From assembly GCF_000238295.3 (NCBI RefSeq), contig NZ_AHCD03000026.1, positions 310,001-374,000 on the forward strand: a stretch of 64,000 nt of DNA, in the 5' to 3' direction. Made by a program: the position numbers and the translations under genes. Below the pieces are notes generated by a model. The model ran no database searches. It was not told where the DNA came from and worked only from the letters and a program-made list of their open reading frames with translations. Positions within the stretch are counted from its first letter, which is position 1. The number at the start of each line of letters is the position of its first letter. Origin of the DNA: Pseudoalteromonas rubra (GTDB taxonomy: Bacteria > Pseudomonadota > Gammaproteobacteria > Enterobacterales > Alteromonadaceae). Below, piece after piece: positions 51,413 to 60,880 of the stretch.

Positions 51413-52682
51413 GGTCAGCTCCGACAATGCGTACCTGGCTGCCGTGCACTAACAAGTGCTCACCATTTACCACCACACGCTGGCCCGCTTTCAGGCCAGC
51501 CACAACCTCAACCCGATAAAGGTCTTCAATACCCGTTGTAATTGCTGTCAATTGCGCTTTGTTGTCTTGATTAACCACATACACAAAAGGCTGATTATTG
51601 CGCATCATCACTGCCTGATGGGGCACACTCAGGGCCTGTGGTTTCTCTGCAACGTTTATCCAGGCGCTCACGTGCATACCATCTTTGAGGGTATCAGCCC
51701 CCTGAAACGTATGTACTTTGACCTCAATGGCACGCTTGTTCAGGCTAATACTCGGGCTGACCGAAAAAATTTTGCCAAGACTGATATCCTGTGTGGTAAA
51801 TCCGCTGCGTGCAGCATTCAGCAGCTTCTCATTGCTCCAGCTCAGGTACACAGTTTGCCCCTCAGCCAGCTTATCCGCTGCATAGTAGGGAACGTTGAGC
51901 GTGACTTCGTACTGACTGGTATCGATCACCACCATGGCCGCATGCATTTCTCGTTCTTTATCTGACATAGCTGCCGCCGGACCTGCCCAATAATCCCCCT
52001 GACGAATGTTGACGGCTCTGAGCTGGCCATCAAACGGCGCGAAAATACCGGTTTTCTCCAGGTTGACCTTGCCCTGATTCAGCTGAGCCTGTGCAGCCAA
52101 TTTCTGACTGCGGGCAGCATCCAGTGCCGCGGATGCATTATTCATCGATTGCTGGGTGTTAAGCAGGTCGGTTTTTGCTGCCTCGTAGCGCTCTTTGGAA
52201 ATGAGTTCACGCGCCCACATAGATTCAGCACGCTGGAAGTTAGTTTGTGCAAGGTGGTGATTGTTTTGTGCCTGATGCAACTGTGCCTGCGCCTGTTCAA
52301 TGCCTAATATGGCACTACGCAAAGACGCCTCATAGCCTTTTACGGCTTCCGCGCCAGTGCGCTCGTCAATCCGCGCAAGCAACTGACCAAAACGCTCACC
52401 GGATTTAGGACCGCTGACAAAGCTGCCGGGGCGTAAACGATTGCCACTGTGATCATCCGCCAGAAACACCACTTTACCGCCACTTTCAAAATTCAGGTAT
52501 TCACGGCGGATCCCCTGCGCAATCCCCTCGGCAAATGCCCAGTCTCTCACCGCTTGCTTGCTCACCGGGCTGACCTCAACGGCATAAGCATCCGCTGTGC
52601 TCTGCGCATAAACGGGCTGAACGAACCACAGACTCATCATCATGGTTGCAATAACTGGATACGATTTCACATTCACTCTCAC
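51405..52682 (-). CDS. RND efflux periplasmic adaptor (membrane fusion) subunit
   Basis: A 425-residue HlyD-family adaptor linking the RND pump to an outer-membrane channel. A signal peptide (MSLWFVQPVYA region) is followed by a lipoyl half, a helical hairpin (QAQAQLHQAQNNHHLAQTNF region), and the second half of the lipoyl domain, marked by GIFAPFDGQLRAVNIRQGDY. Beta-barrel and membrane-proximal domains follow, with VPHQAVMMRNNQPFVYVV. There is no lipobox, so it is probably soluble or signal-anchored. First gene of the adaptor-pump-TetR operon; it overlaps the pump gene by 8 bp. Confidence 0.93.
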   Translation of the reverse strand: MRVNVKSYPVIATMMMSLWFVQPVYAQSTADAYAVEVSPVSKQAVRDWAFAEGIAQGIRREYLNFESGGKVVFLADDHSGNRLRPGSFVSGPKSGERFGQLLARIDERTGAEAVKGYEASLRSAILGIEQAQAQLHQAQNNHHLAQTNFQRAESMWARELISKERYEAAKTDLLNTQQSMNNASAALDAARSQKLAAQAQLNQGKVNLEKTGIFAPFDGQLRAVNIRQGDYWAGPAAAMSDKEREMHAAMVVIDTSQYEVTLNVPYYAADKLAEGQTVYLSWSNEKLLNAARSGFTTQDISLGKIFSVSPSISLNKRAIEVKVHTFQGADTLKDGMHVSAWINVAEKPQALSVPHQAVMMRNNQPFVYVVNQDNKAQLTAITTGIEDLYRVEVVAGLKAGQRVVVNGEHLLVHGSQVRIVGADHE

Positions 52683-52712
52683 TTACATACCAACTGGAAT
52701 GTTTGAATTATA

Positions 52713-52732
52713 TACATACCAGAATGTATGTA
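52713..52732 (-). promoter_or_regulatory. TetR-type operator upstream of efflux operon
   Basis: A 20-bp inverted repeat TACATACCAGAATGTATGTA (7-bp perfect arms, 6-bp centre) like AcrR operators. A second, weaker copy CATACCAACTGGAATGTTTG lies at 52686-52705, next to the adaptor start codon. Both sit in the promoter region of the efflux operon and are likely bound by its own TetR protein. Confidence 0.75.
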
Positions 52733-52941
52733 AAATAATTTTGTTTGTTTTGTATGCGCCTCACACGGATGAACGCGCTCCACATTGAAATGCAAACAGG
52801 CAGCTTTAGAGTGAAGACTCTATCAACAATGATATAAAACACTGATATTAATAAATAAAAAACAATCCCACGCGTTTAAATCCACACTCTCTCCATAATT
52901 ATATGGGTACAATGAAGCCCCCATCTTTATACGAATAAATT

Positions 52942-54879
52942 ATGCGCAAGATACTCTTAAGCCTGAGCATGTTGGGTGCTCTTACAGCCTGTGACGATCA
53001 GGAATCACTGAGCATTGTACAACCCACATCGAATGATGAGACCACCCAACCCGTTGCTAATGTGCGTTTGGACAGTCTGACCAACCCGCTTCAAACTGCT
53101 TTGCAACCCGGACAGCCACTGCAACTGGATTACACTATCCACAGCACATTATTGGAAACACAACACGTGGGTGTTACCTTTATGGCCATTGCTCTGGACA
53201 AAGTGGCGCAACTGGACAGCGAGGTAGAGCCGCAAGGCTATAACCTGGGCACCCATTACGTTCCTCAACTATCCGACGGTGAGCACACCTTTACTGCCGA
53301 GCTGATGCTGCCCAATGAGGACATGCCAAGCGGGGACTACCTGATCGCCGCCTACGTTGACAGCGCTCAGAGTATCGAAAATGAAGCAGACCTCAGCGAT
53401 AACCGCTCTCGCAACTTTGACCAGGGAGATCTGACTACCTATGCCCAGATCAGCATAGACAGTACCTATTATCATGACTTTGTCATGGACACCCTTGTGG
53501 TCGGCGATGGTTTTGCGATGTTCCCGGATAAAGGCAAACGTGAGATCACCTCTCAGGATGCGCCCGAGCACAAACGTTCCGACATTATTGGCCATTTTGA
53601 TGCCAGTAAATTTGGTCACCTGGTCAGCGATGCCAAAGTCACCGCCACATTAAACGTTGCCGGAACCGACTTTGATGCACATTTTTGGCAAGAAGGGCAG
53701 GACAAATATGCCGACAGTATGTTGATCAAGTTTGCCGACCATACGCAAAGTCACTATTTCCCTTACGATATCGCTATCAATGGTGTCCTCCTGGACAAAC
53801 TGCAGCAAAGTTATGACAGCAATGCAGAAGAGAACACCTTTGAGCTGACACTCACGTTGCACGATCTGTCGACGCATTCTGAAGCAAATAGTGAGAACAA
53901 CAGTCTCACCATCACCGTGCCCTATTCCCTGTACGATCAGCAGCAGCCCGATCAGAGCTGGCTGGACGACCATGATCTCACAGCCCCGGCAACGGTGAAT
54001 ACACCAGCTGTCAGTCAAAAGGCCGCTAATTACGTGCCAAATACAGACTCGCAGGGGATCTCCGGGCTGCTGAGCAACAGTGACACGCTCTGGGCATTTG
54101 AAATTTTTAGTAATACATATGGTGATAAGTCTAAGGTTGCGATCGTGCCCTCTTTCTTGTCCTGGGTGTTGCTCCAGTCCTCCAATGGTGGCCTGGCATG
54201 GACCGTGGCCTCTGGTGGTTTTGACTTATATATGTTCGATAAAAGCACCGATCTGTTTTCCGCCGGCGCGTCAGGCATCGCCTCCGGTGCAGACGGTACA
54301 GTCACCTATTCCATGGGGGTATCTTTGCTGGGCAACAGCCTGATCAAAGAAGGCGATACCGTCTCTGCCCTGGATGAATCCTATGGTTATGATTGGGAAG
54401 AAGAACAGAAGTTGTTCTCTACCACCTTTACAATTGTGATTGTCCCGGTCTCTGTATCTGCCGGCGTAAAAGGTTCTGTCGGTGTAAATACCGACCTCAA
54501 ATATGAAGATCAAAAGTTCAGCATTGGGGGTGACGTGCTCACGGCCAGCCTGGATGCCTATGCCACCGCGGGGATCGATCTGCTGGTTGCGAGCGGCGGG
54601 ATTGGTGTAGACTTCCTGATCATCTCAGACACCTTATCAGCCGAAGCCTATGTCGATATCAGCAAAGCAATTTCTGACTCTGAAATTGGTTACGGCATTG
54701 ATGTCAGCAACCACATGAAAGCGATTGAGGGTGAGTTCTATCTGTGGGTGAAATACCCGGGGTATGAGTTCTGCTGCTCATTCCCAACTAAAACGGCCAC
54801 CAAAACTTTGTATGATACTGGCGCCTTGTATAATAAAACCTGGCAAATGCTGGATTATAGCGACAGCTTTAAGTTTTGA
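52942..54879 (+). CDS. Large lipoprotein of unknown function
   Basis: A 645-residue lipoprotein with signal MRKILLSLSMLGALTAC (lipobox LTAC). The DD that follows the cysteine would in enterics mean inner-membrane retention, but marine genera do not always follow that rule. The N-terminal 340 residues are repeated beta-sandwich-like segments about bond-like adhesion (LDYTIHSTLLETQHVGVTFM, LTLTLHDLSTHSEANSENNS, VTATLNVAGTDF). The C-terminal 250 residues form a Gly/Ser/Val-rich beta structure (VSVSAGVKGSVGVNTDLKY). No family is recognised. It is coupled to the next gene: its TGA stop overlaps the next ATG. Confidence 0.75.
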   Translation: MRKILLSLSMLGALTACDDQESLSIVQPTSNDETTQPVANVRLDSLTNPLQTALQPGQPLQLDYTIHSTLLETQHVGVTFMAIALDKVAQLDSEVEPQGYNLGTHYVPQLSDGEHTFTAELMLPNEDMPSGDYLIAAYVDSAQSIENEADLSDNRSRNFDQGDLTTYAQISIDSTYYHDFVMDTLVVGDGFAMFPDKGKREITSQDAPEHKRSDIIGHFDASKFGHLVSDAKVTATLNVAGTDFDAHFWQEGQDKYADSMLIKFADHTQSHYFPYDIAINGVLLDKLQQSYDSNAEENTFELTLTLHDLSTHSEANSENNSLTITVPYSLYDQQQPDQSWLDDHDLTAPATVNTPAVSQKAANYVPNTDSQGISGLLSNSDTLWAFEIFSNTYGDKSKVAIVPSFLSWVLLQSSNGGLAWTVASGGFDLYMFDKSTDLFSAGASGIASGADGTVTYSMGVSLLGNSLIKEGDTVSALDESYGYDWEEEQKLFSTTFTIVIVPVSVSAGVKGSVGVNTDLKYEDQKFSIGGDVLTASLDAYATAGIDLLVASGGIGVDFLIISDTLSAEAYVDISKAISDSEIGYGIDVSNHMKAIEGEFYLWVKYPGYEFCCSFPTKTATKTLYDTGALYNKTWQMLDYSDSFKF

Positions 54880-56609
54880 TGATGACACCCATGACGATTG
54901 CACGTTTTCTTCTCGCCTGTGCGCTGCCTCTGGGCAGCCTGCAGGCGCAGACGCAATGCACCTTTTGGGGCGACTTTAAGACCGTCGCCGAAACCAATAT
55001 GCTGACACTCAATCAGCCAAGCAGTAATCATCTCACGCTGGACGGCCGACTGCTGTATCGCCCTCTGATGCGCACTGAAAAGTACTATTGGCTGGGCCTG
55101 CAGCTGGTGAAACCCACACTGCAGCTTGACCAGCAGGCGGTTGAAGCCTCCCTGTATAGCGTACCCTTTGCGGTGAAAATACATGTCCAGACCAAGCAAC
55201 TGATGGCACATCACTTTGCCGGTAAGCTCAAGGGTGCAGATCAGCAAAAGTTGCTGGCGATTTATCAGAGCCTGCACAGCGAACACCTGCAATCGCTGGA
55301 TTTGTCCGTACCCAGCACACAGCAAGAACAAGACAATCTGGGGCAATATCAGGTGGTCTACAGCCGCAATGCAGATCAGTCCATCCGTCGCGCCAAGCTG
55401 GCCTATCTAAGCACCAAGGCCAGTGCGAACTTGCTCGAATTCAGACTCCCGCAAGTCCGTGCTGATCAGTTTACACTCACATTAGACAAGTGTGGCTTAA
55501 CCCGGCTCAGCGGACAAAATCATACCCAGATTGAAAGCAAGCAAGGCGACATCCGAATTGACGTGAAGCAACAGATCCAGTTCCGCTATAACCCAGCCCC
55601 CATCCCGGCCACTACTTTGCTATTAACACTGGGAGATGACCCGACCTTGTGGCCACAGCTCAGCGAAGCACAACTCTATCCCAGGCCACCCGCACAACCG
55701 TTAAAAGATGCCCAGCAGTTCATTGCCTTGTTGCAATCTCAAGATATCAGCACATTGAGCTCAGATGCACTGGCTCAACTTCTGTATGACAACCAAATTT
55801 ACCTCGGCGCGCTGAAAGCAGTGATCAAATCGCAGAGCCTGTCTGATCAGGCGTTGAAGCGTTTGTTTATGATGGTTGGCAAAAATGACTCGATTTACGC
55901 ACACAAGTTACTGGTGGATGTGTATTTAGATCCGGAAATACAAGGTAAGCAACGCTTCAGAAGCCTGATGGGCCTGAAATATGCGCAGCAGCCACTCAAC
56001 CCTGAATTAGTCGACCTGGTCATGGAGTCCGCCCGCCAAACAGGCAATGGTGAACATCGCCGCCTGAGTAACAGCGCCATGATGGTACTGGGCGTTATTG
56101 CGCATAATCAGCAAGGCAGTGAGTTCGCCAGTGATGTTGCGCAGCGCCTGACGCAACAACTCAGGCAAGCCTCACACAGTCACCGTCAGGTCAGCCTGCT
56201 GGCTGCGCTCGGTAACAGTGGTGATGCAAGCCAGCAACAGCATATTGCCCCCTTTTTGCAAGCCAGTGCACCCAGACTGAGACAACAAGCCGCCGAGTCT
56301 TTGGGTAAAATGCCCAATCCGCAGAGTCTCGATTACCTGACGACTCAACTCACTCAGGAGCAAGATCAAGACACTCAGGCAGCGCTACTCAAAGCCATTG
56401 GCAACAACGAACTCACCAGTAAGCAGGTCGATGGGCTATTCAGCTATAGTCAATCTCAGCCTCAAGCGGTACGACTGGCTGCGGTCGCGGCATTGGCACA
56501 ACAAACCAAAACCGACCCGGCGCTCAAGCCACGCCTTAAAGCGCTGGTGAAAAAAGAAAAAGATCAGCAAGTCCTGCGCGCGCTGATGCAAGCCATCTAT
56601 TCGCACTAA
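54879..56609 (+). CDS. HEAT-repeat protein resembling the vitellogenin N-terminal (LLTP) fold
   Basis: A secreted protein of about 576 residues (signal peptide IARFLLACALPLGSLQA). The first 200 residues look beta-rich, with a pattern (YSVPFAVKIHVQTKQLMAHH, then LLAIYQSLHSEHLQ) reminiscent of the N-sheet of large lipid-transfer proteins such as vitellogenin. Residues about 270-576 are a helical solenoid of HEAT-like repeats (SLLAALGNSGDASQQQHIAP, RLRQQAAESLGKM, AVRLAAVAALAQQTK). The order barrel-then-solenoid is that of the LLTP family. The start ATG at 54879 overlaps the lipoprotein stop. The LLTP link is inference; HEAT repeats are clear. Confidence 0.72.
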   Translation: MMTPMTIARFLLACALPLGSLQAQTQCTFWGDFKTVAETNMLTLNQPSSNHLTLDGRLLYRPLMRTEKYYWLGLQLVKPTLQLDQQAVEASLYSVPFAVKIHVQTKQLMAHHFAGKLKGADQQKLLAIYQSLHSEHLQSLDLSVPSTQQEQDNLGQYQVVYSRNADQSIRRAKLAYLSTKASANLLEFRLPQVRADQFTLTLDKCGLTRLSGQNHTQIESKQGDIRIDVKQQIQFRYNPAPIPATTLLLTLGDDPTLWPQLSEAQLYPRPPAQPLKDAQQFIALLQSQDISTLSSDALAQLLYDNQIYLGALKAVIKSQSLSDQALKRLFMMVGKNDSIYAHKLLVDVYLDPEIQGKQRFRSLMGLKYAQQPLNPELVDLVMESARQTGNGEHRRLSNSAMMVLGVIAHNQQGSEFASDVAQRLTQQLRQASHSHRQVSLLAALGNSGDASQQQHIAPFLQASAPRLRQQAAESLGKMPNPQSLDYLTTQLTQEQDQDTQAALLKAIGNNELTSKQVDGLFSYSQSQPQAVRLAAVAALAQQTKTDPALKPRLKALVKKEKDQQVLRALMQAIYSH

Positions 56610-56649
56610 TACCAGTTTGCTTAATTAAGTGTTCTATTTGAAATTGGTA
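56610..56649. repeat. Short inverted-repeat element, copy of the 29.5-kb repeat ends
   Basis: A 40-bp element TACCAGTTTGCTTAATTAAG.. ending ..AAATTGGTA, with 9-bp ends matching in 8 places. Its left 22 bases match the left end of the element at 29545 in 19 positions. It begins immediately after the stop codon of the HEAT-repeat gene and may supply or replace a terminator. Confidence 0.65.
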
Positions 56650-56672
56650 TAACCACTCAGCGACAGAAACAA

Positions 56673-56698
56673 GCGAGCCTGCACTATGGCAGGCTCGC
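56673..56698. terminator. Hairpin in the gap between convergent genes
   Basis: A perfect 10-bp GC-rich stem GCGAGCCTGC / GCAGGCTCGC with loop ACTATG. There is no T-run on the plus strand and a weak TTGTTTCTG on the minus strand. It may stabilise the 3' ends of both transcripts. Confidence 0.45.
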
Positions 56699-56706
56699 GG
56701 GAGAAT

Positions 56707-56733
56707 AAAAAAACCGGTCTAGTCCATTAGACC
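56707..56733 (-). terminator. Rho-independent terminator of the DUF3103-like gene
   Basis: On the minus strand GGTCTA ATGGAC TAGACC is followed by GGTTTTTTTATT. It lies 60 bp after the stop codon. Confidence 0.85.
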
Positions 56734-56792
56734 GTAACCTACTCAACGGGTTGTGAGCTTAATAAGCGAGGCAATAGACAAGCTACTGACGC

Positions 56793-57986
56793 TTATCTTG
56801 GCTCGATAGTTAAGGGAGATAAGGTGATTTTTGCGTTGTTGCTGGCCCCCATATAACCGCTGTAATTCTGACCTTCAAACAAGGTATAGAACACATCGAC
56901 GTAGTCATCGTCGTTACTGAACCAATGATCCGGCATGGCTTTAATCAACTGATTGGTCAGCTGTGGGATGATCGCATAACCTTGTACATTTGGATCCGGG
57001 ATAGTGCGCATTACCTGCGTCACAATATCCAAAAAGGTCGTTGCTAAATCTTTGTAATTGGTGTTGTCATCCTGCTCCATCAGCAGCACGTCAGCAGCCT
57101 GCCAGCGATAACGCTCCCAGTGGATAAGGATTTGGTTAGGGGTGTAGTCTGTACCATCATGGTCCAGGTAAGGCATATCAACGATATCCAGCACGGGTTC
57201 GTCTCGTGATGGGCTCACCCCGGTGACAATCCCATAGACTTCCGCCTTACCCAATACCCAGGGTTCCTGATCATTATTGAGGCGAATACGCTTTAAAACG
57301 CTGGTCGAGATCGCGTCAGACTGTATACGCACCTCATTGGTTTGCAACATGTCCTGTGCAAAACGCTCAACGGTCTGAGTCTGTCTGGCACGGCTGAAAA
57401 TGTCCTGCATCACAGCTAACCCTTCGCGGCGCACCTGCTGTTGATCCAACTCCAGGACCAGCACCGGACGCTGCGGCATTTGCTGCGCATCCAGCAAGTG
57501 CAGCTGGCCCTCGCTGTCATAAGCCTCAACATGGATCCAGGTTTTATCATCGCCTTTAGGGGCAAAGGCGATCAGCGGTGTTTCACCTTCCTGCCATTGG
57601 TTCAGCATAGTGTCAGATGCCAGGCGCAATTGATATAAATTGCTGTCGCTTTGTGGCAACCCTTTTAATACCCGTGTCTGCGTACTTGCCTGACCAATCA
57701 ATGACTGTGCCTGAGCAGATACGCCCATTTCCTGCACAGTGAGACGAGACTGGCTCGCCAGCGTTGACTGCCAGCGCGGACCTTGCTGTGACAGTTCCAG
57801 AGCCAGTGATTTCGCCATCACTTTTTTGATGTCACTGACCTGAAAAGCCTGCGGGTTAAAACGGTCAATCTGCGCCAGTGGTGCTGCCAGATTATTCACA
57901 GCGTCAATCGGGGCTGCGGTTGCATTTGCCGCTGCACTCAGGCTCAAAGCCAGTGCAGATAAGGTCATCTGAGATATGCGTTTCAT
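56793..57986 (-). CDS. DUF3103-like secreted protein
   Basis: A 397-residue secreted protein with signal peptide MKRISQMTLSALALSLSAAA. The body has segments such as RLASDTMLNQWQEGETPLIA, IHVEAYDSEGQLHLLDAQQM and PVLDIVDMPYLDHDGTDYTP that recall the DUF3103 family of marine gammaproteobacteria. No function is known. The C-terminus is beta-rich (YTLFEGQNYSGYMGASNNAK). GGAGAATT precedes the ATG at 57986; an in-frame ATG 32 codons upstream would precede the signal and is unlikely. It is convergent with the HEAT-repeat gene. Confidence 0.75.
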   Translation of the reverse strand: MKRISQMTLSALALSLSAAANATAAPIDAVNNLAAPLAQIDRFNPQAFQVSDIKKVMAKSLALELSQQGPRWQSTLASQSRLTVQEMGVSAQAQSLIGQASTQTRVLKGLPQSDSNLYQLRLASDTMLNQWQEGETPLIAFAPKGDDKTWIHVEAYDSEGQLHLLDAQQMPQRPVLVLELDQQQVRREGLAVMQDIFSRARQTQTVERFAQDMLQTNEVRIQSDAISTSVLKRIRLNNDQEPWVLGKAEVYGIVTGVSPSRDEPVLDIVDMPYLDHDGTDYTPNQILIHWERYRWQAADVLLMEQDDNTNYKDLATTFLDIVTQVMRTIPDPNVQGYAIIPQLTNQLIKAMPDHWFSNDDDYVDVFYTLFEGQNYSGYMGASNNAKITLSPLTIEPR

Positions 57987-58340
57987 TGTTATAATTCTCC
58001 AGAAATAATCCTGTTCTGGCCTCACCTGAACCACGGGAAGCCACCTCTCGTGTGCCAAATCAAGATAAAACACGAAAATCAAATTATCAACATATTAATA
58101 TAAACTTTACACATAAAAATTAACAAAAAGACATTAAATATATGTTTTAAAAGAACTTTAAATGTTAAATTTAAATTTATTTTTAGATCTGGATTTAAAC
58201 AAGAGTGAAGACTCTATTTTGTTTGATTCATTATTTTTGGTTGGGAAACAGTGACAGGCAGACGGTACAATGGCCACCAAGGCCTGTGCAACTGAACAGG
58301 CCCGGCTCTCTATACGAGTGAAGGTAATTAATAGACGTTG

Positions 58341-58721
58341 TTATTTTTCAACAGGGTAAAGCGTAATTTCCATACCCGCACCGATGGCGGAGATGCGTAA
58401 CAAGGTGTCTGCGTGCAGCGCCTGAGAATAGCACTTTGGCTGCTCGCCGCTGCTGAAGCCGATATCAAAGGTGCGCTTAGAGCACCCCAGCCACTGCTTA
58501 AGCGCTGCTTTAGAGCATGATTCGATCAATTCACACAAATGATTGATGGCTTTATCCGGACTCGTCACTTCGGCACTGGCCTCAATTCTGGCCAACTGGC
58601 GATACTCATCCTTATCGTAATGCAGTATTACTGCGTTCTTTTTAAGATCCGCAACCAGGGCAGAAATATCCTGCTTGGATTCTAACTCTAAATCGACATT
58701 TAAAAACTGGATTTCTGACAT
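58341..58721 (-). CDS. Conserved hypothetical protein
   Basis: A 126-residue cytoplasmic protein with an alternating beta-alpha pattern (SEIQFLNVDLELESKQDISA, LARIEASAEV, KRTFDIGFSSG, GAGMEITLYPV). It is of a type often seen as an isolated gene in bacteria. A function such as an immunity protein can be imagined from the fold and size, but nothing in the neighbourhood supports it. No signal peptide. Transcribed alone. Confidence 0.75.
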   Translation of the reverse strand: MSEIQFLNVDLELESKQDISALVADLKKNAVILHYDKDEYRQLARIEASAEVTSPDKAINHLCELIESCSKAALKQWLGCSKRTFDIGFSSGEQPKCYSQALHADTLLRISAIGAGMEITLYPVEK

Positions 58722-58882
58722 GACGGGACATTTACCTTGTTTCTTTATGAGTGGTTCGCTGCCATACCTGCGCCATGTTCAAGCGCCAGAACACATTCGA
58801 TTGGCAGGTGCGACAATATGTCACTATTGATTTTACGCGAATTCTCATAAGCTATCAGCAATTTTGACGAAAAAACAGCACT

Positions 58883-59587
58883 ATGAATAAATCCCGCTAT
58901 AAACCCATTCGAAAATTCCATAAGCTGACAGGCTATCTGCTGGCATTACAGATCTTTGCCTGGCTGCTCGGTGGTCTGATCATGAGTGCCATACCACTGG
59001 ACATGGTGCATGGTAAGCACCTGGCCAAGCGTGCGCTGGACAACCCGTTTAGTCAGACTGATTATCGCGCCGACCTTAATCACTTGGCACACTCTGTTAA
59101 AGGGTTTAACACACTGACATTTAGTCACTTTCTTGATCAACCCATGATCATTGCCAGTGGTGAAGAACGCGCCTATTTCACCGCCACAGGAGCGCCGTTT
59201 CCTGCTCCCACCGAAGCGCAGATCCGTGCTAATGCACAGGCCCACTTTCTCGGTGACAGCCCCGTCGGCTCTGCACAGTTGCTCACTACAGGTCCCCGGG
59301 AAGTGCAATATCGCCCTCACATATGGCAGGTCACCTTTGCCGACACACTCAGCACAACCCTGTATCTGGATGCCCTTAGCGGTCAGGTGATCACGGTCAG
59401 AAGCACCTTGTGGCGCATTTTCGACTTTTTTTGGATGTTACACATCATGGATTATGACGAGCGGGATGATTTCAACAACCCTTTACTGATCACCTTTGCA
59501 GCCTGTAGTGTCGCGTTTTGCCTCAGTGGTATGGTGCTGTTGTTGCAATCTCCCCCCTGGCGCAGACGTCGCCAACACGCCCGTTAA
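58883..59587 (+). CDS. PepSY-domain membrane protein
   Basis: A 234-residue inner-membrane protein with a helix near the N-terminus (YLLALQIFAWLLGGLIMSA), a periplasmic region and a second helix near the C-terminus (NPLLITFAACSVAFCLSGMV). The first segment (RKFHKLTGYLLALQI) and the last PepSY-like strand (TLYLDALSGQVITVRST) resemble PepSY-associated membrane proteins, often linked to iron uptake or reductase systems. No partner reductase gene is adjacent. The highly basic C-terminus (WRRRRQHAR) lies in the cytoplasm. Confidence 0.85.
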   Translation: MNKSRYKPIRKFHKLTGYLLALQIFAWLLGGLIMSAIPLDMVHGKHLAKRALDNPFSQTDYRADLNHLAHSVKGFNTLTFSHFLDQPMIIASGEERAYFTATGAPFPAPTEAQIRANAQAHFLGDSPVGSAQLLTTGPREVQYRPHIWQVTFADTLSTTLYLDALSGQVITVRSTLWRIFDFFWMLHIMDYDERDDFNNPLLITFAACSVAFCLSGMVLLLQSPPWRRRRQHAR

Positions 59588-59884
59588 ACGTTCTGTACAA
59601 CATCTGACCGGGGCCGGACAAAGAGTATGCGAAAGCGCGCTCGCCTCTGACTCCTGCCTGCCGGTCGTGTCATGTTGTCGCTTTATTCTTGCCTTAGCTG
59701 GCTCTGTTAAGCTTTAATGACAACTTACAGTAAACGCACTAATTTATTGGGTTTCATTTTGGCTGAATTGTATGGATACACACCAATTGATACCTGCGCT
59801 TACTTTAACTTGCACCTTTGTTATAAAGGAAATAACACCCAGAGGTGATGTAGCAATTTAATAAAAGTAAAACGGAATTCGAAG

Positions 59885-60802
59885 ATGTGCAGTTATGTAT
59901 CGGATAACCAAGCGAAGCTCAGTATCTGGCTTCAGTCTTTTTATCATATTGCGCTCAGTGGTAGCTTTTCCAAAGCTGCAAAAAAGTTAGGCCAATCGCG
60001 CAGTACCCTAACAAATCATGTGTTTGAACTTGAGTCCTTGTATTCCGTTCGGCTTATCAACAGAACCACAAGAAGCTTTTCCCTGAGCCGTGAAGGCGAT
60101 GCCCTATTTGAGCAATGCAAACGGCTCAATCTGGCCATTTCAGAGAGTCACGAAATGCTCCGTGATTTTTCACAAAACAGCGAAGGGCTACTCAGAGTTA
60201 AAATCCCCAGCGTCCTCGATAACAAAGTCTTTCATGCCCTCCTCAGTCAATATAAAAAAAGCCACCCCAACGTCATTTTAGATATTATGGTCGACAACAA
60301 CCTGGGAGACCTGGTCGCAGAAAAAGTGGATGTTGCTTTACACCTGGGGGAGTTACCCGACAGCAACTATATTTGCAAACGCCTTACGACATTTAATACT
60401 TATGTTGTTGCCAGTAAAGAGTACTGGCGCAGCCACCCAAAACCCAGTCATCCAAGTGAGTTAATTAATCACCCGTGTATTCGCTATCGCCACTGTAAAA
60501 CCGGTAATAAGTGGAGTTTCAGTGATATTGGAAAGCAGTTTTTAGTTGATATAGGGACGTCCCATATCTGTGACAGTGATGAAATGCTGATCTCTTTCGC
60601 ACTAGACGGCTCAGGTATTGCCACCGCGTTAGACTTTACATCGAAGCAATACATTGAAGACGGGACGTTAGAGACATGTCTTGAGGAGTGGACTCACGAA
60701 GTGCAGCTCAATGCCTTGTTGCAGCACAGAGACAATATGTCGAGCCGCGTAAGAAACTTCATCGATGCACTTATCACACTGATCCCGAGTCTAAATACCT
60801 AA
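59885..60802 (+). CDS. LysR family transcriptional regulator
   Basis: A 305-residue regulator. The winged helix-turn-helix is at about 15-75 (FYHIALSGSFSKAAKKLGQS then TLTNHVFELESLYSVRL), followed by a periplasmic-binding-like effector domain (LRVKIPSVLDNKVFHALLSQ). It is divergent in role from the downstream genes but on the same strand, 257 bp upstream of them. LysR proteins commonly regulate the adjacent operon in response to a pathway intermediate. The operator-like repeats at 60881-60906 in the gap fit this. Confidence 0.9.
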   Translation: MCSYVSDNQAKLSIWLQSFYHIALSGSFSKAAKKLGQSRSTLTNHVFELESLYSVRLINRTTRSFSLSREGDALFEQCKRLNLAISESHEMLRDFSQNSEGLLRVKIPSVLDNKVFHALLSQYKKSHPNVILDIMVDNNLGDLVAEKVDVALHLGELPDSNYICKRLTTFNTYVVASKEYWRSHPKPSHPSELINHPCIRYRHCKTGNKWSFSDIGKQFLVDIGTSHICDSDEMLISFALDGSGIATALDFTSKQYIEDGTLETCLEEWTHEVQLNALLQHRDNMSSRVRNFIDALITLIPSLNT

Positions 60803-60809
60803 CCGGCCA

Positions 60810-60831
60810 GGAGTGATAATTATATCACTCC
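60810..60831. terminator. Palindrome after the LysR gene
   Basis: A perfect 9-bp stem GGAGTGATA / TATCACTCC with an ATTA loop starts 8 bp after the LysR stop. A T8 run follows 14 bases later (60842-60850), so it is a possible terminator although the spacing is long. Confidence 0.5.
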
Positions 60832-60880
60832 GCAGCATGATTATTTTTTTCTCTTTATAACACAAAAATTTAACACAAGA

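Noticed and set aside
59588..59884. Possible small gene between the PepSY gene and the LysR gene
   Set aside because: The only open frame starts inside the PepSY gene and has no ribosome site; the region looks like a promoter leader.
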